A DNA stretch of 64,000 nucleotides from Heterobilharzia americana (GCA_944470555.2 OX104134.1:116642025-116706024), one strand, 5' to 3'; positions 18,481-31,793 are shown, counted from the first letter of the stretch. A program made the numbers and translations. The notes: a model not told the origin generated them from the sequence alone.

Positions 18481-19794
18481 TATTTTTGATGACCTACATA
18501 ATATTTTATGCAGATTTGTGGTAACTGTTTTTGATGCTAGTTACTGTTCCTAATCTCAATGCTGTCATAGTTCAGCTACTCTCAACCCCTCCTACAAATC
18601 AACATTCCACCCACCGTTCCCTTTTTTCTTTGTAATAAGCTAGGAGTTTTTGAGCTGTACAGTAGTACAAGTCAGTTTTGCGTGATAGATCAAGCTTGAC
18701 TATTGCATGAGTAGAGGTATAATGGTCATAAGCGTTGCCTGACGTGTGGTATATACCAAGGGGTGATTGAGTCAATAGTGTATGCACCGTCTTAACCAGC
18801 TGACAGTAAACTGGATATATCGTCGTAACCATCAACTATATTGAGCGTAGCATAAAAATATTAAGAAAATAACGTGAAAATATGCGTAGATGGTGATGAC
18901 CGACCAAGAGACATGATAGTAGGGAGACAAAATTGAACTATCCTTGCCTCTATGGCAGTAGCTTTATGAAAACTACGACTCTTGTGCTTATGACGACAAA
19001 ACAATGGTAAAAAGAATGAGGTTGCCAAAAAAAAGTCCTCCAGGTCTACTGGCTCAGCTCACCATGCACCATCTTATTGTCTCTATAGTCCTGGTATGGT
19101 GACTCTTAACAGGCAACACCATGACCATCCCTCCCTCATGACAATATAAGGAGCGGTTACCATTACAGCAAACAGTATGAGTTCTAGTTAAAGATTTATA
19201 ACTTCACTAAACTTTTGTACATAGGTTTTCTGCACATGAGCGAATACCTGGTCCAAAATCTTCTATTCTCTCTATTCCATAGTGATGTCTTCGGCTTCAG
19301 TTTAGTTTCCACTACCTTCATGTCCACCTTCATCTTCTTCCCCATTAGCTTATCTATAAACATTAGGTTGTAAATACCTCTTCAGTTAACTTTTGCGGTC
19401 AGTACAATGGACTCACCCGCATGTATCATGGTCGATGCACTTCTGCGTAGTATTTTTGTGCTCCTGTTCCGAATTTCGTCTGCCGCTCGCTTTTGTTATT
19501 CATTTTCCAGGTCTAGCAAACCAGTCGTTCACCCATATGGAATCCTAGCAATCGCATTTGTCAGCGTGCACCATGCCACCAAAACTTTATGACGAACGCA
19601 TGAAGTCCAATGTCACGGCCGTACTACCTGTCCTACCTTCAGGAATATTGGAAGGCTCAAACGATGGCCGAATATTTCCTACTTTCGATCTGAGCTCGCT
19701 TCAGTATGATGAACAACAATGTTGGCGTTTACCTGTTTCATTCTTTGCTGTCTGCAAAGCATTACCGTCCTTACTCGACGCATCTTTCATGTGC
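18481..19794. other. No recognisable feature
   Basis: Short frames on both strands (78 codons minus near 18.7 kb; 61 and 81 codons plus near 19.5 kb) without domains, repeats or splice signals I can support. Confidence 0.3.
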
Positions 19795-19935
19795 CGGGAA
19801 TAACGGTGTCTATCGTATAGCTTGACATTGTACATAACAGTCAGCTCTTGTTACCAAAATGACCAAACCTGAAGACCGGTTTTTTTTCATGTAACGTATG
19901 TTGTATGAAATATATTTTTATTATTCGACCAGTAT
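19795..19935 (-). mobile_element. 3' tail of a CR1-like LINE, minus strand
   Basis: The reverse complement shares TTCATACAACATA, GTTACATGAAAA, CAGGTTTGGTCATTTTGGTA and the following ACTG-rich block with the 3' end of the plus-strand LINE at 25.98-26.06 kb. Only the tail can be aligned by eye. Confidence 0.6.
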
Positions 19936-21070
19936 GGTAAAAGATGGACTGTGTTCGTTGTCGGTTTAATCATGACGCATTTCGAAGGATGGCCGAACAT
20001 GGAACATGGTCAAATATGATAATATGAAGTTTATCAATATGAAAACGAAAAAACATTCGTGTCGAAAGGAACAGGCTAGCCACTTTAGGAATTACTGCCG
20101 TATGATTTTGGAAGAAGTAGCGGCCAACAACTAATTATTATGTTCGAAGACCGAGAAAGAACACTGTGGTGTGGTCACGTGGGAATTGTAACTTTCAGAA
20201 GCTGGTCTGAAATACTGACGCGTTAAAACTAGCTGGATGGAGAATCCCTTAGGAGCTGAGCACCATAAAGCGATCTTATTTTCAGGTTAGTGAAATGGAT
20301 TCGGGGTAATTTTTCTTACTCAGCCTCAAAAATTGACGTGTATGAAAATGCCTTCGCGATGAAGACGAATAAACTTTCACATAAACCTTCTAAAATGATG
20401 CTAGGGATGGTTGTTTTGCAAGTTTCTCCACAATGATCGCCCGCTTTCGAAAGCAGGAGTAACATTTCTTGTCTAATTAGATTCTTGGCACCTTTTGTGT
20501 TTGCCCATTGAAGGCCGTTGAAGTCTTGGTCTGTTACGTCAAATCCACTGAGTAGCACGTAACGGAGATACGAATTTTCGGAGTCCCAAAAACCCAAAGC
20601 GAGACCAACCAAATCCAAAACAACTGGTTGCCGAAAAGGAATGCATTTTCAATCAGTAAGCGAACTCTGAGAAAATTGGTCTTTACAACGGCTTACATGT
20701 ACAAAAACTAATTGCTAACCCTCACTTTTAGCGGCTACTGCAGTTTCTATCCAAAACGATACACAATTGTAGCACTGATCGCAACAGGTGGTTAAATGTG
20801 GTTGTAAATATGGTACTTGCACGATAACGAAGAAACTAGCGTCTAAAATGAAAGTCGATAATTGCGATAGTGACGACGACAGAGCCTCCATTGACGCACA
20901 GATCGCCGTGCAAAGTTTCAAAAACGTCCCATGACGACCTGTAAGTTGGGCGCGTAGACTAGCCACTAGATTTGCTGACAAAGACTTGGAAAAAACTACA
21001 CAAAGTAGGGTGAAGCGAATATCTTCGGGTTCTCGCATCCCAGTCCGAGAACCATCACCTATAAGGCTAG
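19936..21070. other. Unassigned, perhaps body of a decayed LINE
   Basis: Minus-strand frames of 100 and 107 codons (20618-20316, 21038-20715). They lie upstream, on that strand, of the LINE tail at 19.8 kb and could be its remains, but no reverse transcriptase motif is visible. Confidence 0.25.
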
Positions 21071-21360
21071 CTTCTTTTCCGACGAAAGAGACAGAAGTGA
21101 AGCACTCTCAGGGCCAACCACGGAACTACGTAGGCCGCAGGTCATGCCGGCGTTCGGATACCTAATCACCGACGAGAATTGCACGAAATGGAATGCGAGT
21201 TCATTCTGAGTCTGTTAGTACCAAGGTCACTGGACTAGGCTTTAATAAGCCCAACATACCCGACTCTGAGGAATGGCAAGCATTCAAGTCAAAACGGAAT
21301 ACCAGGAAGCCAGTAACGGTCATCGAATCGACTGTCATCACCCCACAGAGCAAAGAGTAG
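21071..21360 (+). mobile_element. Possible CR1-like ORF1 remnant
   Basis: A plus-strand frame reads SEEWQAFKSKRNTRKPVTVI and ends at a stop near 21360. The basic, Pro/Ser-rich character resembles the linker of CR1-type ORF1 proteins. It is short and unsupported by a neighbouring domain. Confidence 0.3.
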
Positions 21361-23590
21361 AGCTGCTTGGCAAATCTGCAATGTATGTATATCTTTGCGT
21401 TCTTGCTTCTAATATCTTAAGCCCCTTGTGAATTCTGTAGCGGGGTTTAATGGTTATCTTTTTTTGTCGGTCTTGCATTCCACCCGAACTGCATTTACTG
21501 ACACTGAGTATGGTTATCTTCAGCGCATTCAGTTCGGGACAGAGCACCGTATTTTATAATAAGCAAATCCAATTGTGTGGAACTTAATATGTACGCCAGG
21601 CAAATATTCATAAATCTCCTTCCGACTGGAACATGGCCGACACCAATAGCTACACTCTGTTCACCAATACCTCCTTATATGAGTATGTTGACTTACGTCT
21701 TTATCTACAGGAATGGCGCTGACAAGCTAAGTGTTTTATAAATAATCATTTCCGATCTTAGAGAGTTCCAACTGTCATTTAACCCACCTTATTAGAAGAC
21801 TAACCAATACTTTCTCTGTCTACGCGTCGTCATTTTTGATGTGCTTAGGCCTCTCTCCTCCTTTCTCTTTCTCTCTCTCTCTATAAATATGTATATATAA
21901 ATATATATATAACGACGTCCCCCCGTTTTAGTCTGTCGCCGCTCATCCACAAATACACTTCCATACTTTAGATTTCAAGCTGTTACGGAACTGGTGCACT
22001 AGGTTGCCTACCGAAGGTAGTTATCTGTACAGTGACAAGTTTCATAAGGAGCAGAGGTCTGTTTGAAAAAAAGAGAAAACGTGGGCGCTTGGCACAGAGA
22101 TAGTTGTGCTGCTTTGCTAGACACTTTTGAAATAATCATTACCCAGGGTCTAGTACCTCATAAAAAGGGAAACCGATAGTCGCCTTCCGAGAGATCTGAT
22201 GGCGGAGACAAATGATATCCACCCTGATCTGAAGGATAGTATAGTGATTGCTACGGGTCCTGTGCATAAGTAAAATAATAGAAACTGAGAAAATCCTCAA
22301 GTACAAAGCACGAGAAAGGCTCTCCCTTCCAAAAAATGCAAGTTTTCCAGTGGGAAATCTCCCTGACAGCCGGTGCTACTTGGTAATATAGACCGTCTCC
22401 CTATGCAAGTACGTAGTATGAGGTTTCTGCCTCAACCAGATGCCTAAATGCACACGTCAGTACAGCGTAAACATGCGCTACGAATGCATATTAAACATAA
22501 CCATTCACTGCTTGAGTTTACCACCCATAAATCACTGGCGCGGTTTCTATCAATAAATACCGGTGATTACTTTCAAACCTCCGCTTTGCGGCCAACTTCA
22601 TTTCGTATGGTTTCTCGCTAATTTCCACCCTACCACTACGACGCCTATCGCTTCCTCATCCTACTCTTACATTTACTCCATTCGCACTAGACTGCAATAC
22701 AATCTAAGCCTTAATCGATATGAGCTACTACTTTAGGGTGCCCGTGAACAGCTGTTTCTACACACTGTCCGGACGTTTAATACTGACGTATTCATGGTAG
22801 GTCTCGCTAAGAGTGAGTGCTACCGTGCAAAATCACTACGAACGTTATCACCACCATCTCAATCATAACATGGCGTGACCTACAAAATTGTCATAATCAT
22901 TATTTTTGACTGCAATTCTCACGGCCTTCATAAGGTACTTCCACCAAATTTTTTCCGGCCTTCTTTCGCCATGTACTCTCTTCTTTTCTTCTCTCTGCCC
23001 TTCTGTAGATGCTCGTTCTGGAATCAAGTATGTTGAAATCGATATCTTACCCGTCTGAGCTGCCGCGAGGAAACTACACTTATCTCCACCCAGCACCGGG
23101 CCAGCAAGTACAGAAGCAAATACTTTATCCTAAAACATCGGTGGCCCTACCATTTTCACCCAAACATGAAACTACATACTCAAGAATTACTACTTAACAT
23201 CGCAACGTCATCCATGCCGGCGGCTGCATAAACGGCGAACTTTCTACGTGGTGAAAATGTTACTGTTATGTTGCCTGTAAGATCTCTATATTTTACAAGC
23301 TATGCACTCTTTATACTCATACCAAGTTTTAAGCGTTACCTGCAACCACTTGACCCCTTGTAGGGCATATAGTGAATCCTGAGCGCCAAACTGCCAATTT
23401 CCCTTGTCATTTCGCGCTCCCATTTTTAGAAACCCTGGAAATCCATTATCCTGCTCTGTTCTGCGCATTAATTCTACTTATATAGACCAGACGATTATCT
23501 TTTGACAGTGAAACTTTGCCGGTCAAAAGTGTCACGCCTGTAAACTGACGTTCGCCTATATTTGCAAGACTGAATTATTATTATTACTAC
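21361..23590. other. No recognisable gene; microsatellite at 21868-21913
   Basis: Contains a CT run followed by a TATA-type run at about 21868-21913. Elsewhere there are frames under 80 codons with no domains. Confidence 0.35.
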
Positions 23591-23599
23591 TCAAAAAGA

Positions 23600-26065
23600 T
23601 CACGAACCACGCAACTTTTTAGAACATGACCTTGGTAAGGTACAAAGTTTGATAAGCCAACTTTTACCAGAAAACATACCAGGAGTCACCCTACTCAAGA
23701 TATATAAAGTAGGCAAACAAGAGACAGTTTCAACTAAAAGCAGGTTTTGGCCACTTCAAGTTGTGTCAGTTTCTGAGGAACACTCACAGGTTTCGGGGAA
23801 CTGAAGAGTTTGTGCTTAAGTATTCAACTCTTGCCGGCCGAATCAAAATGTGAGAAGCAGAAGAACTAAAATCCAGGTCAGCAGCGACAAAGCAAGGTCT
23901 AAAGGTGGCGAAGTTTCCATTTCGACGGAAATTCACCTAAGTAGCTTCATTGTCCTGCATACAAATGCACGTAGTCTCTTAAACAAGTGAGCTGAATAAT
24001 GTGGTGAGCATAGAGAGTCCTGAAACCATTGCTCCCTTGGAAACTTGCCTCTATTCTCGGATCACTGACTATGAAGCACACTTGCGGGGATTCTTCCCTT
24101 TTAGGGGCTATAGGCTAGTGCGCAAAAGTGGTTTCACCCTTTGTGCCAAAAATACCCACAGAAATGTCTTCATGCTAAAGTTGGACGTGTGAAATGTTGC
24201 GCTTCAGACCGAGACTCAAGGGGCAAGATGTTAACCTAATAGCAGTATGTCGAAGCTCGGAATGTGAGGCGGCAGATTTACTCTTGAACAAGCTGACTGC
24301 CTGACCACCAACGCCTGGTTGTAGGGGACTTCAAAGCAGTATCAGCTGACTCGGAAAGAATGATAGCGGAAGCATCACGTGCTCGTTTGATTGCAGGTTA
24401 GTGGAGACACCGGTTTCCTTGACCCTTGTACAGCATATTATGGTAGCAATCGGACACGATCATCAGAACGCCCCCGCAGTTCTAGACTTAGTATTCTCTC
24501 ACGTGATGTGCGTCATGTGGCACCCTGCGCTCCTTAGTAAAAGTGATCTCACTGTGATCATCAGATTCACAGCAGATGTCCCACAGCAGGCCGATGCCCC
24601 AGCTAGACACAGCATATAGAAAGCGAATGCGGAAGCTATCAACCTGGTCGCCTCTTCGGGGGACTACACAGTCGATCCGGAAGACTCAGTTGAAGGTGCG
24701 TGGTGCCTCTTCAAACAGTTATGTGCGCGAGTGACTCAGCCATTCACTCCGTGGGCTGTTACATGGGGGGGGGGGAACATTATCCCCTGCGGATAAACCA
24801 TGAAATCCAAATCGTGCTACGACGCAAGAAAAAATGTTGGAGTCGTGTCACCTACCTCAGTACTCCCGTGGTTGGGCGTTACAAAGAAACCCGAAATATA
24901 TGCATCGCTACTATTTGCCGGTCTCGAATAAGCTTGCTCGGGCTGCACTGCCACGTCCGAAGTGGTTACCTTCTTGGATGAACTATAGGAATAAGTGTCG
25001 TGGTATGCCCGCCATAATCAAAGGGACAGAAGATGACTGCTTGATTGAAGAAGATAGGGAGTGAGCAGAAACTACGGCTGGGTATTCTAATGAGGTCTCT
25101 ACACAGAAACGCTCTGTGGAAGCCTATTCAACAGTAGGAGGATCGACATCTAACAGAATAAACTCCGCGGATATCGATCACAGCGATGTATTCTGGACAC
25201 CGGGTACCATCCGTGCAGAAGAATCAATGAGACCGGATGAGCCGCACACGAGGGTGCTCAGGGAGCTTGCACTCCATGTGACCGGCCCACTGATTGCCAT
25301 ATATAGACTGTTCCTCGGTGAAGGCATACTCCTAAATGATTGGAAGGATGCCATAGCCGCACCTATCTGCAAGGCAGATTCTAGGTAGCACCCATCAAAT
25401 TACAGACCGATAAGCTCGACTAGTACCGCAGTAAAAATGCTAGAAAGAGTAATCAAGAAAGCCACCACAGCCCACGTAGAGAGCAGCACCCGACCGTCCC
25501 ATTCGTAGCGTCGCTTTCGCAGAAATGTCTCTTGCTTGAAGAACCTCCATGGAGTCAGGGAAAATTGACTTAAGTCTACGGATGATACGATACATAGATG
25601 TCATTTTCATAGAACTTAGTGGGGCGTCCGACAAGCTACCTCATCTCAGGTTTACCGGGAAACCGAGGGCATTTGAAACCATTGGCAATCGGCTTGGATG
25701 GATAACAGCGTTCCTTGTTGCCAGGAGACGAAAAGTAGGGACCAGTTCTCAACTCTCCCCTTCGAAGCTGGTAAAAGGTGGAGTGCCGCAAGGCTCAGTC
25801 CTCGGTCCTCTGCCATTCTCCTGCACATTAATGAGCTTTCAAACGTCACGAAATCACCTATGGTTCTCTGCGCTGACAATGTAAACATCCGGCGGGAGAT
25901 TAGGAATGATGAGTATATGCATGCGCTTCAGGCCGACTTAAACAGCTCGTGACCTGGTTGGAAGATGGCTTATAATAATGATAATAATATACTTCATACA
26001 ACATAAGTTACATGAAAACAAACCAGTTTACAGGTTTGGTCATTTTGGTAATGTGAACTGACTAT
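23600..26065 (+). mobile_element. CR1-like LINE, plus strand, inactive
   Basis: Order of parts: the endonuclease start LHTNARSLLNK at about 23955; an endonuclease GDF motif (VVGDFKAVS) at about 24325, where GDFN is usual; a pre-RT segment, YRLFLGEGILLNDWKDAIAA, at about 25300; the RT motif GGVPQGSVLGPL at about 25780; and CADNV at about 25865. The last is the position of the catalytic (Y/F)ADD box, so the second Asp is replaced by Asn. Frames are broken many times. The 3' tail ends in ATGAATAAATAA. A run of 11 G lies at 24765-24775. Catalytic loss and frame breaks make it inactive. Confidence 0.7.
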
Positions 26066-26069
26066 TGTG

Positions 26070-26720
26070 TACAACATAAATGAATAAATAAACTTTTATT
26101 CTCACATTAGTAATTAACATGAGAGAAGCCAGTTTAAAGGCATCATCACATTGATATATATAGAAAAATCTACAAGACTTTACTGGTCCTGAATAGTACA
26201 GAGCGGAGGTCGTTTAATCCCATCAAAAACACCAGATCGGGACAAAAAAAATACCACTCTCAGCATATGCAGTGCGCCAAAGTGAAGATAATAAAAATTC
26301 CCATTCCCATATGATGAATTTAACGTGATAAACACCAGTTCACAATCACCGTCAAAATGATTTTGAAAGTTTACAGAATAGTGCCGGGAATTATATAACT
26401 CACATAGCAAGTCATTGATATGCATAAACTTACTAAAACTTGCTGCAAATCAAGAGACGGGTCTTGATTTCCATCCGTCATTACACAGATAGGTTCCACT
26501 GTCAACGACAAAAGCGCGCAATGTTCGAAGTCTGCGTTATAACTAGACGACGTTGTTAGTCCGTTTGCATAGTTTCTTATTTAGTAATATAAGCATCCAT
26601 TCACTAGAAAGTTCTTCAGTTTTTAGCTCTGCTAACCACAAAGGGCCTATTTATACGATCTGGAGTATCAGTAAGTATCCACAGTTATATAACCAGGGTG
26701 AATATTTAAATCCATGCATT
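26070..26720 (-). mobile_element. CR1-like LINE 3' region, minus strand
   Basis: The reverse complement matches the plus-strand 3' region at 17.08-17.57 kb block by block. It ends in TAATGTGAGAATAAAAG and TTTATTTATTCATTTATG, abutting the tail of the plus-strand LINE. Frames such as 26425-26180 (81 codons) lie in this block. It may be the 3' end of the large minus-strand LINE that begins at 31.79 kb, separated by unassigned sequence. Confidence 0.5.
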
Positions 26721-27405
26721 TCCAGTTCACCATGTGGTTTAAAGGTAGTAAACATTAATTCCACTAGGAGTACTTGCAGTAGTAGATGGAAGTAGACGTT
26801 GAGACGGTTAATAGTCTAAACGGCAGCAGTTACATATGGACTTCAGACATCGTTCATATTAGCGTAAGCGGCATCATTCGAGAAGTGTATTTGATACATG
26901 GTAACCTTTACTCAAGAAGATCGCTTGATACAGAGTACTATAAAACATGTAGTGTGGAATTACTGCAGGTAAGTCAAGTTCTGGGCCAGAAGGTATATTG
27001 GTCTCTCGTTTGATCATTTGTTCAGAATATTTGTGCCACTATAGCTGTTGGGAAACTTTAGACGGTTCGTCGCAAGAAGAATCCTGACCAGCTGATGATT
27101 TGATTGTGAAGATGTTCCAGAAACCGCGAAAGATTGGGAGCAGTCCAGTAATTCATGGAGTTAAACAGCAGGCATTATTTCCACTTAGTAGATATGTCCA
27201 GATTGAAATTCAGCATTGAATGTCGTCTTCGAGCTGTTGCCGTAAAATAAAAAACAAAGAAGAAGCACGGGCAGATGTATGAAAGGGAATTATCACGCAG
27301 ACCAGCTCAGAAAAGAGAGAAGTTCCTATACTTTTAAACCTGTCCGGACTTTATGTACACTTTCATGTATGTACGTGTGACTAACCACATAGTTTTTCCA
27401 TTATA
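26721..27405. other. Unassigned sequence within or beside the minus-strand LINE
   Basis: A plus-strand 75-codon frame (26786-27013) has no domain-like features. It could be part of the LINE 3' region. Confidence 0.25.
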
Positions 27406-27999
27406 AAATTCTTAAAACTTTTCTACACGAGTGTATCGCAGTAGCTTTGAGAGGGAACCAGTGTACATGAGTTCATTATAGTGAGGAGGAAAACCAGTGT
27501 TCACCCGCTCGTAAGCAATCTTCAACCCATAAGGCACACGAGGGATGTAATAGCTCTGTTTCATACATTTAGAGGTCCAAGTACTCCTCATTAGCCCAGG
27601 ATGCATAGATGGTGACTAATTGAGCGACAGACTTGTCGTTTATTAGTAGCCTATTAAGTGAAGAGCGGAAAAGTGTTAACGAGCTTGCCATACGGGTTTC
27701 TTCTGGAAGCCTTTCCCAATTAAGCGCGAATCTATTGACGAATAAATTGTCTCACAGGCTCATCGTACAACACTCAGTTTCAACTAATACTTCATGGTTA
27801 CACATGTTGTATGTAGGTGTCACAATTAGCCCGATTCGCGGACCAGTATACTTCAGGTGCTGATGAAGTGACTTATCATAAAATATGAGGTTCAGCCCAG
27901 GTCTCCCCTTCCAGAGCGGTTCTAACCCCAACATGTTGCATCTTGGTGCGTAGTCCGAACTGCAGTCAGTTCCTAATGTTTTGAAGGTAAAGCAACGCT

Positions 28000-29022
28000 C
28001 TACCCTTCGACTTTCAGTTTATCGCTTCTACGAAGGCCACTGAGAATAAACGGGCAATACTCAAAAAGTGGGCAAGTGCACACTTTAAAGAGTTGAGCCC
28101 GTGATCCAGCGCTATAGAAGTTACGAATGATGCGTCCCAAGAGTTTACGTGACTTGGATCTGATACATGCTGTTTGTTCCGAAAACGTCAAGTCTCTGAA
28201 ATACCTGATGCCAAGATCTAGCACAGAAGCCAGTCTAAGTAGCTGTTTTCCGCGTACCTCAAGGGCCAGGTTATGGTTGTCGTTGACTATAGTAAGCCAA
28301 CCGCATTTGTCATTATTGAATTCGAGGTGGGACTCAGCACACCATGGTGCAAGTTTACCCATTTCCTGTAGGGCATTATCCAGAGTATTACGTAGTTCAT
28401 GAGAGTGACGAGTGCACACAACCTTCAAGTCATCGGCGTATAGGAATGTTTTGCCTTCACTGAAGCAGTTACACACACTGTTGATATAGATTATGAACAA
28501 CAAAGGCCCAGGGACACCACCCCGTATAACTCCGCTAGTTATATTTTTAGGTTGAGATTGCATGGAGTTTGGTTCCGCAATTTGGGTTCGATTGCCAAGA
28601 AATAATCCTATCCAGCTGAGTAAGGGGTCGCGAATGCCATTTTGTTGCAGCTTATAAAGGAGTGTATTATGAGACACCTTATCGAATGCCCTTGATACGT
28701 CAAAGTATGGAGCAATGACGATGTTACGTGCTTCACGGTTACCAGTGATGAAGTTGAAGAAATCAAAGTGGCAAGTAACGCAGGACCTATTCTTTATGAA
28801 ACCATGCTGAGACTTTGCTAATAAGTGATCGGAGACGTCGTTCTTAATTACTTTTACCATAATTCTAGAGGGGACTGGCGTTATGTTGATAGGTCTGTAA
28901 TTATTGGCGTTCGATTTGTCTCCGGACATATAGCGAGGCGTTATGTAGCTGGTATTCCATTCAATAGGATATAAGCCACTTTCTATTGGCCCGTTGAATA
29001 TCTTAAGCAAGAATACAGACAT
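28000..29022 (-). CDS. CR1-like reverse transcriptase, 340-codon open frame
   Basis: Contains the ordered motifs of a non-LTR reverse transcriptase: YRPINITPVPSRIM, SQHGFIKNRSC, YFDVSRAFDKVSHNTLLYKL, RGGVPGPLLFIIYIN, and the catalytic FLYADDLKV box at about 28446-28420. The usual GVPQGS is RGGVPGPLL here, so one Gln is lost. The frame stays coding-like upstream to about 29170 in a shifted reading, so the start at 29022 is not a natural one. It would synthesise cDNA on nicked target DNA. Without a sound ORF1 and endonuclease it is unlikely to act alone. Confidence 0.75.
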   Translation of the reverse strand: MSVFLLKIFNGPIESGLYPIEWNTSYITPRYMSGDKSNANNYRPINITPVPSRIMVKVIKNDVSDHLLAKSQHGFIKNRSCVTCHFDFFNFITGNREARNIVIAPYFDVSRAFDKVSHNTLLYKLQQNGIRDPLLSWIGLFLGNRTQIAEPNSMQSQPKNITSGVIRGGVPGPLLFIIYINSVCNCFSEGKTFLYADDLKVVCTRHSHELRNTLDNALQEMGKLAPWCAESHLEFNNDKCGWLTIVNDNHNLALEVRGKQLLRLASVLDLGIRYFRDLTFSEQTACIRSKSRKLLGRIIRNFYSAGSRAQLFKVCTCPLFEYCPFILSGLRRSDKLKVEG

Positions 29023-31368
29023 ATCGTCACTGCCGTTTCTGATGACAAGCGAGTTTAGGTTGCCTGTTCCTATACCTGTTGATAGTCACAAGTTCTCGAT
29101 GGCTCCTGTGATACTTTTGATAGTAAAATTCACATTGGCGCATGAACCTGTAGTGAGCGGTGAAAACGTGGTGGGGTTAAGAGTGCTAGGACTGAATTTT
29201 GAGAACGATTAGCCAAGCAGTTCACAAATTTCCAGGGGATCGTCGCAGACCATCCCGTTTTGTAATAAATGAGCTGTCCTTTGATGCATGCAAACGCGTA
29301 TTCAGAAAAGAGGTCAGACTGTGTATCCTAGAACCTCTTTTGAAGGCATTCAGCTCTTCACTTATTGAGTCTTGTGTGCGTAAAGTCTTAATTGCTTGAT
29401 AAGTATCGTAGATTGAGTGCAGCACCAGAAAGTCTTCAGAGGAATGATATAGCTTGGATAATTTTCGTAATTTGTTCCGAAGTATTCGAAGGATGAATTG
29501 GCCCTTATTCTTCTTCACCTTAACCCCTCTCAAAGAAGCAACGACATCTGAGCATAGTATTATATTCCTGTGGAAAGACGAAAGTGACTCCGTTAGTGAG
29601 GCTGTCATGAAGTACTCATCCCATGGACTGCGTCTGAGGAGCTCGATGAAAACCTCCCAGTTTATACTTTTTAACTACGATACAAGATATTTCTCATAGG
29701 TTCCTTGTTTTTCTCACGAAGAGGGGAGATTGGTAGGTAACAGAAAACCATTCTGTGATCACCGTTAGCGAATTCACCACCAGCATACGTGGTGACTGGG
29801 ACTAAGACACTGCAGAACACTAGATTCAGCGTGCTGTTCCCACGTGTGGGTGAATGGACATATTGTTTCCATCCATGGAAATCCAGGATGGTTAGAATTT
29901 TGTCGTAGCATTGTGGGCCACAACTGGTTTCCTAGCCAACTTCAGGCGGGTTAAAGTCTCCTGCAATCAGCTTGAAGTCAACACTGATGGATGCAGAATG
30001 TGAAAATGATTGAGCGATAAGCACATCAGTTTCCCTTGATAAACATAGTGTCCTATAGACGCAGCCTTAGGGGATTTTGTAGTCAGTACCGTTTATGATA
30101 ACCCATGGTGAATCAGGCAGAGCATTTAATGAGCCATCTTCAATTTTTTATCTGCAGCATGACTATAAATATAAATCAGCCAACCTCCTCCACGCTTATG
30201 GTCCTGATTAGTGCGATAAAGGGTACAACCATCTATGCACAGGTCCACGTCAAGGACTGAGGTAGGTCACCATGATTCAGTGACCAACATCGCTGCAGGT
30301 TTAATTAGCAAGACTGTCGTTCTCAAGTTGGAAATTTTTTTCGACAGCGAGAGTGCATTGATGAGCAGACTTATGAAATGGTTACTATGGCTTGTGAAGT
30401 GTTTTACGATATCTTATACGTCTAGTTGGTTAGATGACTTTCCTATACTTCATTCATTAGACGATTTGCTACTTGCGTTGCGGACATGGGACCCAGTGGT
30501 GGTGAATGGCGATATAACCAGTGAAGTTTTATTGTACAATGATCGATGATCACTTGCTTATTGAGGGCGCTGTTCACTCTTACTGCTGACGTACAGTGCA
30601 GTTCGTGATCGGTGCAAACCGAGGATGGCAGCTCCAGGCTCGTGTTTCTGAGAAGTGAAACGATCCTATGAACCATGGGTCGTACATATTGGTCGGTGTC
30701 CCAAAAAAATTTTGATAAGGCTCAAAAGTAGGGATGATATTAGGGAATTAATTATATTCATTCCCATAGTACTCGCTAGGGTCATCCGGGTGCCAATGTA
30801 GGTTTGGGTGGGGTACGTGTGGCCTATATGACATTAATGTATCTGGTGTGCCACATGCCATCCTGTTGGAGCCCTGATGGCTGGGTGAACGTGATCTAGG
30901 GTACTGTCTAGTGTCAGATGCCTTCAAGTTACTGAAGTGTCTCTTTCTAACGGTTGAGGTTAGGTGTATGACATGCCCTTTCGATGGGTTTTCTTTTCGA
31001 GATGCCTTGCTTCCCACATATCCAGTAGCGGTTTTGTCTACGGCAACTATGTTAGCTATGAAGTTTTCTTCACCATCGTTAGACAAAATGCGTTTAAAAT
31101 GGCTTTCTTCAGGAGCTTTGTAGGTCTTAAGTACATGGTTTTACTTGCAGGTCTGTGTTTAGTGACGTTGCTATCAGCTAAAGGGTGTTTATCTATAGTT
31201 ACCTAAGGGAGGCTAGTGCTGATAGTTGGGGTTTCATGAGGAATTAAACAATCCGGGTTACTTAGGCCCAAGTCCACTTGGGGTTGCTTTACCACTAGTG
31301 GTTGGCGCAATAGGACTACTAGTCATAGCAGCACTATTCGAATGTTTCTTAGGGCACCCAGTGCCTTC

Positions 31369-31788
31369 TTAGTTTGCATACGTCGGAGTGGTGGGACCTT
31401 CTCTCCTCTGTTTTCTGCTCTGACAAGGAGTTTTTTCTTGTACAATTGTGATAGTTTTAAAATATCTGTTTAGTCTTATACGATGCTGATAGTTTATGAA
31501 CCTCTTCGCATCATATGAGGTGGTGAACTTGAAAAGAATGGGGCAACTATGCTGTGCTACTTTCTCACGGAGACGTTTACAGTCGCAGTGCATAGGCGTC
31601 ATGCCACATGAGTTTAGTAACCTTTTCTTGACGACACCTAAAGGTATGGTATCTGGAATATTATATACTATTGCCTGTTGAGAAGATGCAAGCCTCTTCA
31701 CTACTTCAGTCGCCAAGACCTCTATTGGCGTTTCAGCTTCAATATGGTTTAGGACTAGGTTGTTGTCTTTCCCAAAAAGATATGCCAA
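31369..31788 (-). CDS. ORF1-like protein of the minus-strand LINE
   Basis: 139 codons, cut at its N-terminal side by the Gypsy LTR at 31794. The middle resembles an RRM or zinc-finger-type nucleic acid binding ORF1: YNIPDTIPLGVVKKRLLNSC, CDCKRLREKV, FKFTTSYDAKRFINYQHRIR. It ends in a basic tail. It probably coated the element's RNA. The assignment rests on position upstream of the endonuclease and RT and on its character. Confidence 0.55.
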   Translation of the reverse strand: MAYLFGKDNNLVLNHIEAETPIEVLATEVVKRLASSQQAIVYNIPDTIPLGVVKKRLLNSCGMTPMHCDCKRLREKVAQHSCPILFKFTTSYDAKRFINYQHRIRLNRYFKTITIVQEKTPCQSRKQRREGPTTPTYAN

Positions 31789-31793
31789 GGGTT

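Larger units (their letters stand above)
27412..31793 (-). mobile_element. CR1-like LINE, minus strand, nearly whole coding region
   Basis: Reading down the minus strand: an ORF1-like frame (31788-31369); a basic, Ser-rich segment (31086-30748); a decayed endonuclease with an AGDFN motif near 29950; a linker (29608-29222); the reverse transcriptase (about 29170-28000); and C-terminal pieces (27980-27412) with MLGLEPLWKGRPGLNLIFYD. The domain order is that of CR1-clade elements. The Gypsy element at 31794 interrupts or abuts its 5' side. Several stops and shifts separate the domains, though the core RT frame is intact. Confidence 0.75.

Noticed and set aside
24765..24775. Run of 11 G as a possible G-quadruplex or signal
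   Set aside because: A single homopolymer in a decayed LINE; could be a sequencing artefact and has no second G run near it.
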